Origin: CAG-103 sp963627135 | Lineage (GTDB): Bacteria; Bacillota; Clostridia; Oscillospirales; Oscillospiraceae | Length of the DNA stretch: 64,000 nucleotides | Reading direction: 5' to 3' | Assembly: GCA_963627135.1 (NCBI GenBank) | Contig: CAVFZY010000027.1 | Span: 6,190 to 70,189 of the forward strand | In this document: positions 1-9,008 of the stretch, piece after piece | How the letters are laid out: each line of letters begins with the position of its first letter | Numbering within the stretch: position 1 is the stretch's first letter | Translations under genes and position numbers: made by a program | Notes under the pieces: model-generated | The model's database searches: none | What the model was told of the DNA's origin: nothing | What the model saw: only the letters and a program-made list of their open reading frames with translations

Positions 1-275
1 TGCAGGCCCGGCTCCCGGTCGCGCAGGAAGTTTGCGTACAGGCTCTCGTGCGCGGCCGTCGTGATCAGCTCGATCTCCGTGCGGCCGCAGTAGCCGGTCA
101 CGAGATCGAAGCCCGGATCGTCGATGCGCACGCCGTGAAAGCGCATCACATCGTCCGGCCGCCGGCCGGCGCGGTACCAGGTGCGGATGCCGTAGATCGC
201 GCCATATTCCTCCATCGCGCGCGCCATATCGTCCACGACGAAGCCGAGCTGGTGTACAAACGGATAGGTCAACAT
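1..275 (-). CDS. VOC (glyoxalase/dioxygenase-fold) family protein, truncated by window edge
   Basis: The minus-strand reading frame starts at ATG 275-273 and runs off the left edge, so only about 91 N-terminal residues are visible. The start (MLTYPFVHQLGFVVDD, then MARAMEEYG) matches the first beta strand and helix of vicinal-oxygen-chelate domains, where the His of HQLGFVV is usually a metal ligand. Later pieces (HGVRIDDPGFDL, then GRTEIELI with a Glu on the last strand) also fit the fold. The substrate cannot be inferred. The start overlaps the end of the upstream CMD-like remnant by 7 bases, so the two were probably co-transcribed. Confidence 0.6.
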   Translation of the reverse strand, partial: MLTYPFVHQLGFVVDDMARAMEEYGAIYGIRTWYRAGRRPDDVMRFHGVRIDDPGFDLVTGYCGRTEIELITTAAHESLYANFLRDREPGL

Positions 276-633
276 ACTGCCGCGCCCTCCATTTCATAAT
301 CCGCGTCCGCCTCCAGGCTGACAAGACTGTTATTGAACGCCGCGACCATCATGTAATGGCCGATGAGCAGCGTCAGGTCCATGATCTCCCGGTCAGAGTA
401 CAGCCCACGCAGCCGCGCGAGCACCGCGCGCGGGAGCTGATAGCCCGCGGCCAGCGCATCGACCGCCTGCGCGCGCACACGGTCGGCCGCATCGTCCGGC
501 AGCGTCTCGCGGCAGAAGGCGCGCACCTGCTCGCCCGAAATACCGCACTTTGCCGACCGGCGGCAGGAGCCGCCGCCCGCGCAGGAGATCGCCCTGCTGC
601 GCCCGCCAGTCCCCCTTGGGAAGCACGACCATA
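269..633 (-). pseudogene. carboxymuconolactone decarboxylase (CMD/AhpD-like) family remnant, frameshifted
   Basis: The C-terminal 85 residues, readable from GTG 526, contain YSDREIMDLTLLIGHYMM and VAAFNNSL, which is the conserved C-terminal helix region of CMD-family proteins. No ribosome binding site precedes that GTG. A strong one (AAAGGGGTGA, five bases before ATG 633) lies upstream, but in another frame, which encodes MVVLPKGDWRAQQ and on to VGKVRYFG. Joining the two frames near 545 gives a continuous product (RYFG followed by ISGEQVRAF). The parsimonious reading is a one-base frameshift. The joined product is also shorter than typical CMD proteins and lacks the usual central Cys/His region. 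A sequencing error is possible. Confidence 0.45.
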
Positions 634-710
634 AAAATCACCCCTTTACCCACAGTTTACCGGGCAAAGGGGCGAAGGAACACTACAAAAACGCGCCGAC
701 TGTACAAATC

Positions 711-1280
711 CTACATCAGCCGGTTCATCCGCAGTACAGACGCCAGCAGCGCGTTGAAGCGCTCGACATCGAATTCATGCGGGTTTTTGAGCCAGAACGT
801 ATAGGTGCCGATGGCGACGTTGGCCGCCACGTCCAGGATCATGGCCTCGTTTTCCGAGTGGTGGTCCCGGAACAGCAGACTGCGGAAATGGCAGCGGATG
901 GCCTCCTTCCACTTTTCGAGAAAGCGCACGTCGGGCTGCCGCACGAGTAGCGCGTAAAACAGCGCCCGGTTGCGCGCGAGATAATCGAGCGTGCGCCGGA
1001 GATAGTCCTCGTCGGAAAACTGCGCCGGGTCCTCCGATGCCAGATCGTCATTACGCGCGCGCAGCTGCGCGATGTACCGGTCCTCGACCTCAGCCAGCAG
1101 GTCGTCGAGATTGCCGTAGTAGGCATAAAACGTCGTGCGTGCGACCGGCACGTGCCGGCAGAACGCCGTGACGCTCAGGCCCCGGATATCCTCGCTCGCG
1201 TACAGCCGGATGAGTGCATCCTGCATGGCCAGCTGCGCGGGCGTCACCCCGGCAGCGCCGGTTTTTATTGGACTCTGCAT
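711..1280 (-). CDS. TetR/AcrR family transcriptional regulator
   Basis: A 189-residue protein. The chosen start is ATG 1280, preceded by GGCGGTGA; longer readings lack a ribosome binding site. The N-terminal helix-turn-helix is visible as IRGLSVTAFCRHVPVARTTF followed by YAYYGNLDDLLAEVE, which is typical of TetR DNA-binding domains. The rest is the helical ligand-binding/dimerisation domain, with no recognisable ligand signature. It lies 102 bases downstream of the MATE exporter on the same strand, so it probably regulates that exporter and may be co-transcribed with it. Confidence 0.85.
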   Translation of the reverse strand: MQSPIKTGAAGVTPAQLAMQDALIRLYASEDIRGLSVTAFCRHVPVARTTFYAYYGNLDDLLAEVEDRYIAQLRARNDDLASEDPAQFSDEDYLRRTLDYLARNRALFYALLVRQPDVRFLEKWKEAIRCHFRSLLFRDHHSENEAMILDVAANVAIGTYTFWLKNPHEFDVERFNALLASVLRMNRLM

Positions 1281-1382
1281 CGTCTCACCGCCTTTGCTCA
1301 CCAGGCCGCGAGCGGCTGCCGCGCCCGGTGGTCCTGCCGCCAGTATAGCGCACGCGCGGCAAAACTGCAACCGCCCGCCGGA

Positions 1383-2735
1383 TCAGGCGCCGCCCAGCTC
1401 CCGCCGCAGCCGCGGCGCGATGTGCGTGCAAAACGCCGCCACCGTCACGGCCGCGCCGAGCAGATCCGAGATCGTCGCCGCCCAGAACACCTCCACGACC
1501 GGCGCGATGCACGGCAGCACGAGCACACACGCGATATACAGCCCCTTGCGGAAAAACGAGATGGGCAGCGCCGCGCGCGTCTGCCCCATGGCGGTCAGAC
1601 CGTCGACAATGGCATACTGCACCGCCACGCCGAGCAGCCCGGCCGTGTACCGGCGGATGCACCCGGCCGCGAGCGGCAGCGCATCGGCCTGATCGAGAAA
1701 CAGCCGCGCAAACCACGCAGGCCGGAGCTGCGCCGCCAGGCACAGCAGTGCCAGATACCCCGCGCAGAGGAAAAACACGCACCGGAACACCTGCAGCACC
1801 CGGTCGGCCCGGTGCGCGCCATAGTAGTACCCATAGAGCGTGGCGCAGCCGGAGGTAATGCCCGCCGCAGGGCAGTAGGCCAGCGTCATGAAGCTCTGCA
1901 CCACCGCCGCGCACGAGAGCAGGCGGTCGCCGTCGGCCCCGCCGTAGCGGCGCAGCGCGCCGTTGAGCAGCATGACGAGCAGATTGTCGAGCAAAATGAT
2001 GCAAAACGGCAGGCAGCCGATGCGCAGGATGCGCCCCACCATCGCCCCGCGCACCCGGCACAGCCGCAGCGGCAGTTCGCTGCCGCGCCGCGCCAGCGAC
2101 CACAGCACGAACACCAGCACGCACGTCTGCGCCAGCACCGTGGCGAGCGCCGCGCCCCGGATGCCGAGCCCGAGTGCGAACATAAACACCGGGTCGAGCG
2201 CAGTGTTCACGAGCGCGCCGAGCATGACTGCGCACATGCCGCGGCGGGCATGGCCCTGCGCGAGCAGGAACTGGTTCATCCCCGCGCCGAGCAGCACGGC
2301 CGGCGTCCCGAGCACATAGCGCCGGAAGTACACCGCCGCGAGCGGATACATCGTCTCGCTGCAGCCAAGCGCGCGCAGCAGCGGCCGGGCCGCCAGCTCG
2401 AGCGCCGCCGTGAGCACGACGGACAGCAGCGCCAGCAGCACGAAGCCCGTGCCCATGGCCTCCTGCGCGCTCGACCGGTCCCGCTGACCGAGTGAAATGC
2501 TCAGCACTGCTGCGCCGCCCGTGCCGACGAGCGTGGCAAAGGCCGTGGCCGCCGTGAGCAGCGGCGCGCAGACGCCGATGCTCGCGAGCGCGAGCTCGCC
2601 CGTGCCCGGCAGGTGCCCGGCGAAGACGCGGTCGACCACACTATATAAAATATTGAAAAATTGCGCCAGCAGGGCGGGCAGCCCCAGCCGCAGCACGAGC
2701 CGCGGCACCGGCGCAGTGTCAAATTCCCGGTCCAT
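1383..2735 (-). CDS. MATE family multidrug efflux transporter
   Basis: A 450-residue integral membrane protein with about 12 hydrophobic segments in two similar halves. The opening (RLGLPALLAQFFNILYSVVD, then RVFAGHLPG) is the classic start of MATE/NorM transporters. The middle has ALVNTALDPVFMFALGLGIR and GAALATVLAQ, and the second half has AVQYAIVDGLTAMGQTR with IRRYTAGLLG. The family exports cationic or other drugs in exchange for Na+ or H+. The length is normal. The TetR gene follows on the same strand, suggesting an efflux module under local control. Confidence 0.92.
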   Translation of the reverse strand: MDREFDTAPVPRLVLRLGLPALLAQFFNILYSVVDRVFAGHLPGTGELALASIGVCAPLLTAATAFATLVGTGGAAVLSISLGQRDRSSAQEAMGTGFVLLALLSVVLTAALELAARPLLRALGCSETMYPLAAVYFRRYVLGTPAVLLGAGMNQFLLAQGHARRGMCAVMLGALVNTALDPVFMFALGLGIRGAALATVLAQTCVLVFVLWSLARRGSELPLRLCRVRGAMVGRILRIGCLPFCIILLDNLLVMLLNGALRRYGGADGDRLLSCAAVVQSFMTLAYCPAAGITSGCATLYGYYYGAHRADRVLQVFRCVFFLCAGYLALLCLAAQLRPAWFARLFLDQADALPLAAGCIRRYTAGLLGVAVQYAIVDGLTAMGQTRAALPISFFRKGLYIACVLVLPCIAPVVEVFWAATISDLLGAAVTVAAFCTHIAPRLRRELGGA

Positions 2736-2889
2736 GACCCCAGACTCCCACGTGATATTTCTGCCCCTATCCTACCACAGACTGCGCCCGCGCGACAGCG
2801 AAAATTTTCCGGCCCAGCGAATGACCAGCCATCCGCCTTGTCAGCCTGCACAAAGCGACACAATTCCCGCCCTTTGTGCCCCCAAAGCA

Positions 2890-2918
2890 TTGCATTCACG
2901 GGCGTTTTTCGTTACAAT
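2890..2918 (+). promoter_or_regulatory. sigma-A promoter for the EFR1-type gene
   Basis: TTGCAT (2890-2895), a 17-base spacer and TACAAT (2913-2918) lie 31 bases upstream of ATG 2949. A GGGAGG ribosome binding site follows at about 2936-2941. Confidence 0.6.
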
Positions 2919-2948
2919 ATAGACAATCTGAAATTGGGAGGCCATGTT

Positions 2949-3710
2949 ATGCACCCGCGCAACCTGTACCTGTATTTCTTCAGCCCCACGGGCGGCACGC
3001 AGCGTGCCGCCGGGCTCTTCGCAGAGCATCTGGGCGTGCCGGATGCGTGCACCGACATCACCGTGCACGCCGAGGCAAAGACGTTTTCCGCCGACGACTG
3101 CCTGCTTGTGTTCTTCCCGGTCTATGGTGGGCGCGTGCCCGGGCCGTGCCTTGCACGCATGCGCGCCCTGCGCGGGGCGGAGACCCCGGCTGTGCTCGTG
3201 GCCGTGTTCGGCAACCGCGCCGTGGACGACGCCCTGCTCGAAATGCGCAACACGCTCGCTCCGCTGGGCTTTCGCGTGATCGCAGCGGCGGAGGTCATCG
3301 CACCACACTCGGTCAACGCCGACATCGCCGCCGGCCGGCCGGACGCGTCCGACCGCGCAAAAATCGGGGAATTCTGCACACAGCTTGCATCCCGCATTGC
3401 CGAGGACGCCCCAGCCGAGATCACCGTGCCCGGCAACCCGAACTACCGCGCCTACAACGGTCTGCCGCTCAAGCCGACCGGCGGCCTGCGCTGCATCCGC
3501 TGCGGTCTGTGCGCGGACAACTGCCCCGCTGGCGCCATCCCGAAGGACGCACCCCAGAAGGTGGACAAGGACACGTGCATCTCCTGCCTGCGCTGCATCC
3601 AGATCTGCCCGCAGTCGGCGCGCGGTGTGCCGCTGCCGCTGCGGCTGGCCGCGGCCACCGCGGTGAAAAAGTACTGCGCCGGGCGCAGGGAGCCAAAATT
3701 CTATCTCTGA
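2949..3710 (+). CDS. EFR1-type flavodoxin/ferredoxin fusion protein
   Basis: A 253-residue protein with an N-terminal flavodoxin-like half and a C-terminal 2[4Fe-4S] ferredoxin. The beginning LYLYFFSPTGGTQRAAG is a flavodoxin phosphate-binding loop, and FFPVYGGRVPG is the second FMN-side loop. The ferredoxin part has two CxxCxxCxxxCP motifs (CIRCGLCADNCPAGAIP and CISCLRCIQICPQSARG). Such proteins shuttle low-potential electrons in clostridia; the partner is unknown. The start is set by GGGAGG before ATG 2949. It stands alone with its own promoter. Confidence 0.85.
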   Translation: MHPRNLYLYFFSPTGGTQRAAGLFAEHLGVPDACTDITVHAEAKTFSADDCLLVFFPVYGGRVPGPCLARMRALRGAETPAVLVAVFGNRAVDDALLEMRNTLAPLGFRVIAAAEVIAPHSVNADIAAGRPDASDRAKIGEFCTQLASRIAEDAPAEITVPGNPNYRAYNGLPLKPTGGLRCIRCGLCADNCPAGAIPKDAPQKVDKDTCISCLRCIQICPQSARGVPLPLRLAAATAVKKYCAGRREPKFYL

Positions 3711-3803
3711 GCGCGATCTTCCATGTCTCTACACCGAGCGTCCCGCTGTGCGCTCTCCCGAAAGACGGGCCTGAGCCGGGCATAAAATTCATGCAATTTG
3801 GCG

Positions 3804-3833
3804 TTGCAATTTATAAGGTATATCGTGTATACT
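3804..3833 (+). promoter_or_regulatory. sigma-A promoter for the secreted-protein gene
   Basis: TTGCAA (3804-3809), an 18-base spacer and TATACT (3828-3833) lie 78 bases before ATG 3912 in a locally AT-rich stretch. The leader is otherwise featureless. Confidence 0.6.
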
Positions 3834-3911
3834 TAACAGACGTTAGAAAGATACCCGGCGCGTCTGATCCGTGCGCCCGGCTTTGATCTGAGACCACACA
3901 AAAGGAGAAGT

Positions 3912-6206
3912 ATGATGAAGAAGAAACCATTGATCTGCATGCTGCTGGCATTCGCCATGCTCTTCAGCCTGCTCCCCGCTGCAGCGTTTGCCGCGGACGG
4001 GACAGAGACAGCGGCGGCTGACGCGGCCGCCGTTTCTGAAAGCCCCTATACTCAGGGCCCCAAAGGCGACAGTGACGTCGCCGTCCTGGTGTATGGCCAG
4101 AGCGTTACGAATCTCGTCCAGAAGGGGGACTACTCCCTCGACAGCTTTGCATCCGCACTCAAGGAAGCGCTTCAGGGCTATCTCGCCAACGAGAAGCTGC
4201 CGGATATGGACATGTATCTGGTGGACAAGGAAAAGGGCTATGAGTACAAGCTCACAAAGGACGCCGTGGAAGACGCGGCCTTCCTGTCCTCGTTCAAATA
4301 CACTGCCAATGGGGTGTATGGCTGGTCAGAGTATGTCCTTGGTCTCCTTCAGACCGCATTTGGCTGGGCGTTCTCCAGCGTGGACACGGTCGGCCAGTTT
4401 TATAAGATCTACGGCGCGACCGATGTGCCCGAAGGCGATTACACCCTCGAGATCCGTCAGATCAACGGCAACGGCTATAAGCTCTGGCAGCCCGAGAGCG
4501 GCGAATTAACGGTGCATGTCGGCGACAGCCATGTGAACTACGTGGGTTATGAAGCGCCCGTCGGAAAGAAAACGACCGACATTGGCTCTTGGGAGATCGG
4601 TTCCGTGGAGCTGAGTCTGCCCGGTGTTTTTCTGAAGGCGGAAAAGCCCGGCTTCTCCTTCCGGTCCGCCGATCTGGGCGGCAATGCGCTGCCGGGAACG
4701 ACCTTCACGCTGGTAAACCGTGACGAGGTCGAAAAGATCGTGAAAGCGTCCGTGGCGCTGGGAAAAGACACGTTCACCAACGCAATGAACCTCTACGGGA
4801 CCGAGGGCTTCACCTGGGACGATCTCAACGTGCTGGACAAGGAGCTGCTCCAGTGGGATTCCGAAAACCGGCAGATCACGCTCAATGACGAAGCGGCCTA
4901 CAAGCTTCTGGCCACCTACTGGGCGCTGCTTCAGGCTTCCGCCACGGATCCGCTGATCACCTTCTTCAGCAACGACACCGATATCCGTCTGCCGGCGATC
5001 CTGCAGGCGACCGCCGATGAGAACGGCATCGTATCCTTTAACGATGACAAAAACGTGACTCTGATCTGGTCCATGCAGATCCTCCTGAAGCTCAGCAACC
5101 TCGTGCTGAACGATCTGGACGACATCGTGAGCCTCGACGGCATGTTTGCCGATCCGTCCACGCAGGCGATCGTTGAGCTTACCGTCACGATCGCAAAATA
5201 TCTGATGCGGGAAGGTCAGGAATACCTGGATGAAAACGGCGATCTGGCGGCTGAATTTATCAACACCTGGATCTATCCCATTCTCCAGAACGACAGCGTG
5301 ATGGAATATGCCACGGACACCCTGAAGCAGTTCGTCGGCGACGACCTGTCCCCCGAAACGCAGAAGCTCCTGGAGATGCTGCCCAAGCACGCGATCCTGA
5401 CCCGCAAAATGCCGGCCGGAAATTACATCATGTTTGAGTCCAGCGTGCCGGACGGCTACGCCTGCACGCCGCTGTACTACACCATGAAGATGGAGTGGAA
5501 CACGGAATCTCAGAACATCGGCGACTGGTGCTATGTGAGCGTGGGTGACTGCGGGATCCTGCTGCCGTACTACGCCGAACAATTTTACACCTATCTCCGG
5601 CAGTTTGATCTCGGCGCGGCTGCGGACAGCGTTCTGGACAACATCACTGCCGGCAGAGTGGACAGCCTGATCCAGGATACGCTCAGCGGCAAAACTGACG
5701 TCACTGCCGCCGCCATCGGGTATCAGAGCTACATCATCTACTATTACATGGGCGGCAATCTGGTCTATGATACGCAGGCGGAGCTCGCTGCCGACCTGGC
5801 CAAATACCTGTACGCCTATGGGCGCACTTCGCAGAACATGATGATGTTCGCGGACAAGGTCATGAAAGAAGCGAAGGGCGTTGTGACGAGCGAGATCAGC
5901 GAAGACTGGACCTTCTACACCATCTCCACCAGCCTGCGGACCAACATCGCGCTGTCGACAAAGGCCATCATCAACAATCTGGCAGACAGCATCGACACCA
6001 CGGACAACCAGCTGCTCAGCTCCGTGAAGCAGTCGATGAAGGAACTGGCCGACAAGATCGATACCGAGAACCACATTCAGGATCAGACGACCGAACTCAA
6101 AAACAAAGTCGATGCCGCCGTAAAGGACGCGGCCAGCTCTGCCCTGAAAGCGGGCATGAAGGCAGCGAAGAGCTTCGTGAAGTGGCTGGCAAACGCGGGC
6201 AAATAA
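3912..6206 (+). CDS. large secreted protein with interrupted prealbumin-like (SpaA/Cna_B) folds, function unknown
   Basis: A 764-residue protein with a clear Sec signal peptide: MMKKK, then a hydrophobic stretch to about residue 27 with predicted cleavage after AAAFA. AAAGGAG precedes ATG 3912. I see no LPxTG motif, transmembrane anchor or enzyme motif, so it is probably released or non-covalently attached. Residues 259-269 (ALPGTTFTLVN), 366-378 (ATADENGIVSFND) and 496-527 (LTRKMPAGNYIMFESS, VPDGYACTP, LYYTMKM) look like the three signature strand groups of one SpaA-like domain. Long helical stretches separate them (about 275-360 and 385-490). Residues 171-203 (DVPEGDYTLEIRQ to GELTVHV) look like the end of another. 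Residues 560-764 are helical. Base composition is less GC-rich than its neighbours. The role could be surface or adhesin-like; this is inference. Confidence 0.7.
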   Translation: MMKKKPLICMLLAFAMLFSLLPAAAFAADGTETAAADAAAVSESPYTQGPKGDSDVAVLVYGQSVTNLVQKGDYSLDSFASALKEALQGYLANEKLPDMDMYLVDKEKGYEYKLTKDAVEDAAFLSSFKYTANGVYGWSEYVLGLLQTAFGWAFSSVDTVGQFYKIYGATDVPEGDYTLEIRQINGNGYKLWQPESGELTVHVGDSHVNYVGYEAPVGKKTTDIGSWEIGSVELSLPGVFLKAEKPGFSFRSADLGGNALPGTTFTLVNRDEVEKIVKASVALGKDTFTNAMNLYGTEGFTWDDLNVLDKELLQWDSENRQITLNDEAAYKLLATYWALLQASATDPLITFFSNDTDIRLPAILQATADENGIVSFNDDKNVTLIWSMQILLKLSNLVLNDLDDIVSLDGMFADPSTQAIVELTVTIAKYLMREGQEYLDENGDLAAEFINTWIYPILQNDSVMEYATDTLKQFVGDDLSPETQKLLEMLPKHAILTRKMPAGNYIMFESSVPDGYACTPLYYTMKMEWNTESQNIGDWCYVSVGDCGILLPYYAEQFYTYLRQFDLGAAADSVLDNITAGRVDSLIQDTLSGKTDVTAAAIGYQSYIIYYYMGGNLVYDTQAELAADLAKYLYAYGRTSQNMMMFADKVMKEAKGVVTSEISEDWTFYTISTSLRTNIALSTKAIINNLADSIDTTDNQLLSSVKQSMKELADKIDTENHIQDQTTELKNKVDAAVKDAASSALKAGMKAAKSFVKWLANAGK

Positions 6207-6250
6207 CGAAGTTCCGGCATCCGGACTCCCGCAAGAGCGCACAATGAATC

Positions 6251-6297
6251 AGCACCCCGTTTCCCGGATCGCAGATCCGGGAAACGGGGTGCTTTTT
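6251..6297. terminator. strong intrinsic terminator
   Basis: A 20-bp perfect stem (6251-6270 with 6274-6293) with a three-base loop, followed by CTTTTT on the plus strand. It ends the secreted-protein transcript and may also stop minus-strand readthrough from the copper operon. Confidence 0.85.
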
Positions 6298-6317
6298 GTC
6301 TGTGCTCTTGATTTTGG

Positions 6318-6608
6318 TCAGCTCCGCCCCTCCGGCCCGCGGCCGAGGGCGCTTTTGAGCGCGTTGCGCAGCGGGTTCGACCCCGGCGCGCCTTTTTCAC
6401 AGGCGGGGTAGCCGCAGTCAGAAAGCACGCGGCGTAGCTCCGCCTCGGTGACGATCTGCGGGTCATAGCGCACGGTCAGCTCCGCGCGCCAGAACGACAC
6501 CACCGCATCGAGCACGCCGCGCGTGTGCAGCAGGTCGTCCACGATCCACTCCGGGCACTGGCGGCAGTAAATGCCGCGGACATGCGTCGTCAGGACTTTT
6601 TCTTCCAC
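6318..6608 (-). CDS. small HMA-like heavy-metal-binding protein
   Basis: A 96-residue protein whose first 70 residues fit the ferredoxin-like HMA fold. GIYCRQCPEWIVDDLLHTRG places a CxxC at residues 15-18 on the metal loop, followed by VLDAVVSFWRAELTVRYDPQ and LRRVLSDCGYPAC. The loop departs from the usual GMxCxxC of CopZ. The C-terminus (about residues 75-96) is basic and unstructured. Its start overlaps the end of the copper ATPase gene by 19 bases, so the pair is translationally coupled. It probably hands Cu(I) to the ATPase or buffers it. Identity as a classical CopZ is not certain. Confidence 0.7.
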   Translation of the reverse strand: MEEKVLTTHVRGIYCRQCPEWIVDDLLHTRGVLDAVVSFWRAELTVRYDPQIVTEAELRRVLSDCGYPACEKGAPGSNPLRNALKSALGRGPEGRS

Positions 6609-8953
6609 GGGAAATGTCCCTCCTTTTTGCTGCCGTCCTTGAGCCGCAGCGAGTGCATGAGCACGCCGATCGAGCTGGCCGACATGGCCGTGGCACAGAT
6701 CGACGGATGCAGCACGCCGAGCGCCGCGACCGGGATGCTGACGAGGTTATAAAACAGCGCCCACGTCAGGTTCTGGCGGATCGTGCGGATGGTCGCGCGG
6801 GAGATGTCAAACAGCTCCGGCAGCTTCTCGAGGCTGCCGGACGGCAGCAGGATGCCCGCCGACTCGATGGCGATGTCCGCCCCGCCGCCCATGGCGACCG
6901 CGCAGTCCGCCACGGCGAGCGCCGGTGTGTCGTTGATGCCGTCGCCGACCATGCAGACCGTTTTCCCCTGCGCGCGCAGGCGCTCGATGGCGGCGGCCTT
7001 CTCGTCGGGCCGCACCTCGGAGAGCACGTGGTCGATGCCGACCTCAGCCGCGATGGCCTCGGCCGTGCGGGCATGGTCACCCGTCATCATCCAGACCTCT
7101 TTGCCCGCCGCCTTGAGCTGCGCGACGACGGCGGCCGCCTCGGTCTTGCGCGTGTCGGCGATGCCGAGCGTGCCGAGCACGACGCCGTCGCGCGCGACGC
7201 ACAGCTCCGTCTTGGCCTGCGCGCGCAGATCCGGCAGCGCGGCGAGCGGGGCCGTGTCGATGCCGAGCTCCCCGAACCACGTCCGGCTGCCGCAGATGAC
7301 GGCCGCGCCCGCGACCGTGCCGCGCACACCGCAGCCGAGCGCGTAGGAAAAGTCCTCCGCCTGCGGCAGCGGCGCGTCAGACTGTTGCTGCGCATACGCC
7401 GTGACGGCGCGCGCCAGCGGGTGATCCGAGCACTGCTCGAGCGCGGCGGCGAGCCGCACGAGCGTCTCCGGCTGCACAGCGCCGCACGGGCAGACGTCCG
7501 TGAGCGCGGGCGCGCCGTTCGTGAGCGTGCCGGTCTTGTCAAAGACGACGCAGTCGGCCTTGTAGGCATTTTCAAGCTCCGCGCCGCTCTTGAAGAGGAT
7601 GCCGTGCTCCGCCGCGCGGCCGGAGCCGACCATGAGCCCCGTCGGTGTGGCAAGGCCGAGCGCGCACGGGCACGCGACCGACAGCACGTCGCAGCAGGTG
7701 AGCAGCGCGCGTTCGAGATTGCGCGGCGCAACGCGCCGGTACCAGACGAGGAACGTCAGCGCCGCCGCGCCGATGACGCCCGGCACAAACCAGCGCGCGA
7801 CTCTGTCGGCAAAGCGCTGCACAGGCGCTTTTTCGCACTGGGCCTGCCGCACGATCTGGATGATCTGCTCGAGCACGGACGCCTTACCCAGCGCCTCAGC
7901 CGAGACGATGGCAGAGCCCGAGCGGTTTAAGCTGCCGCCGATGACCTTGTCGCCGGGTGTCTTGTCCACCGGCATGCTCTCGCCGGTGAGCATGGACTCA
8001 TCGACCGCGCACGAACCGCTGACGACCGTTCCGTCGACCGGCACGCGCTCGCCGGGGCGGATGCGCACCCGGTCGTGCTCCGCGATCTGGTCGACCGGCA
8101 GCTCGACAAACGTGTCCCCGCGCTGGACCATGGCCGTGCGCGGCTGCAGGTGCATGAGCTTGCGGATGGCGGAGTTGGCCTCGCCGGCCGCGACCTGCTC
8201 CATGTACTTGCCGAAGAGTATGAGCGAGAGCAGCACCCCGTCGGACGCAAAGTAGAGCTTGTAACTGCGGCGCGGCGTGAACGTCACGTAAGAGCTGTAG
8301 AGATAGATGAGCGTGGACGAGAGCGAGACGAGAAAGTCCATGCCGAACGTGCGGTTGCGCGCTCCGCGCCACGCGCTCTTGTAAAAATACCGCCCGGGGC
8401 CGAACTGCAGTGCCGTCCCGGCCAGAAACTGCAGCTTCGGGTGCATCTCGAGCATGAGCGGTGCCGTGCAGCAGGCCGAGGTCACGAGCGTTTTGAGCAG
8501 GTCCATGCGCTTTTCGAGCTCCTGATCCGCGTCGCCGCCACGCAGCTCGCCGAGCGTGACGGGACATCCCGCATCTGCGCAGGCAGCGGCGAGGTCGCGC
8601 CCGTCCACGCCGATGGGCCAGAGATACGCCGTGAGCGTACCGTCCGCCTGCACGGTCACATCCTTGACGCCGAACACCGCGCGCAGCGCGTCCGCCGCCG
8701 CGGCCGTTTCCGCGTCCACTTCCGCCGGGAGCAGGTCCTGCTCCTCGACCGGCACGCGAAAGCCCGCGCGCCGGACCCGCGCCGCGATCGCGGCGAGATC
8801 GGTCGCGCCCTCGTCATAGGTGATGAGCGCCGACGCGGCGGTGTAGTTCACCGCCGCGCGCTGCACGCCCGGCAATTTTTCCAGCGCGCGGTCCAGCCGC
8901 GCCACGCACGCAGCGCACTCCATGTCCAGAATTCTCAGTGAGATGTCTTTCAT
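6590..8953 (-). CDS. copA: copper-translocating P1B-type ATPase
   Basis: A 787-residue CPx-type ATPase that exports copper across the membrane. It has an N-terminal HMA domain with MECAAC (Cys13, Cys16), a second HMA-like stretch without a CxxC, and eight membrane segments. Catalytic motifs are LTGES (actuator), ACPCALGLATP (metal channel), DKTGTLTNG (phosphorylated Asp), SDHPLA (nucleotide-binding HP) and VGDGINDTPAL. FYNLVSIP and MSASSIGVLMHSLRL give the YN and MxxSS residues typical of Cu(I) pumps. The start at ATG 8953 follows GGGGGCG; an upstream start lies inside a terminator hairpin and was rejected. The small HMA protein is co-transcribed downstream. No CopY/CsoR regulator was seen nearby. 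Confidence 0.93.
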   Translation of the reverse strand: MKDISLRILDMECAACVARLDRALEKLPGVQRAAVNYTAASALITYDEGATDLAAIAARVRRAGFRVPVEEQDLLPAEVDAETAAAADALRAVFGVKDVTVQADGTLTAYLWPIGVDGRDLAAACADAGCPVTLGELRGGDADQELEKRMDLLKTLVTSACCTAPLMLEMHPKLQFLAGTALQFGPGRYFYKSAWRGARNRTFGMDFLVSLSSTLIYLYSSYVTFTPRRSYKLYFASDGVLLSLILFGKYMEQVAAGEANSAIRKLMHLQPRTAMVQRGDTFVELPVDQIAEHDRVRIRPGERVPVDGTVVSGSCAVDESMLTGESMPVDKTPGDKVIGGSLNRSGSAIVSAEALGKASVLEQIIQIVRQAQCEKAPVQRFADRVARWFVPGVIGAAALTFLVWYRRVAPRNLERALLTCCDVLSVACPCALGLATPTGLMVGSGRAAEHGILFKSGAELENAYKADCVVFDKTGTLTNGAPALTDVCPCGAVQPETLVRLAAALEQCSDHPLARAVTAYAQQQSDAPLPQAEDFSYALGCGVRGTVAGAAVICGSRTWFGELGIDTAPLAALPDLRAQAKTELCVARDGVVLGTLGIADTRKTEAAAVVAQLKAAGKEVWMMTGDHARTAEAIAAEVGIDHVLSEVRPDEKAAAIERLRAQGKTVCMVGDGINDTPALAVADCAVAMGGGADIAIESAGILLPSGSLEKLPELFDISRATIRTIRQNLTWALFYNLVSIPVAALGVLHPSICATAMSASSIGVLMHSLRLKDGSKKEGHFPWKKKS

Positions 8954-8971
8954 TTGCTTCGCCCCCAAGTC

Positions 8972-9000
8972 AAAAGGGGAGCGCACAGCCGGCGCTCCCC
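8972..9000 (-). terminator. intrinsic terminator between the membrane-protein gene and copA
   Basis: Eight-bp GC-rich stem GGGGAGCG/CGCTCCCC (8976-9000), followed on the minus strand by TTTT. It separates the gene at 9009-9533 from copA, only 19 bases before the copA start. Confidence 0.65.
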
Positions 9001-9008
9001 CTCAATCA

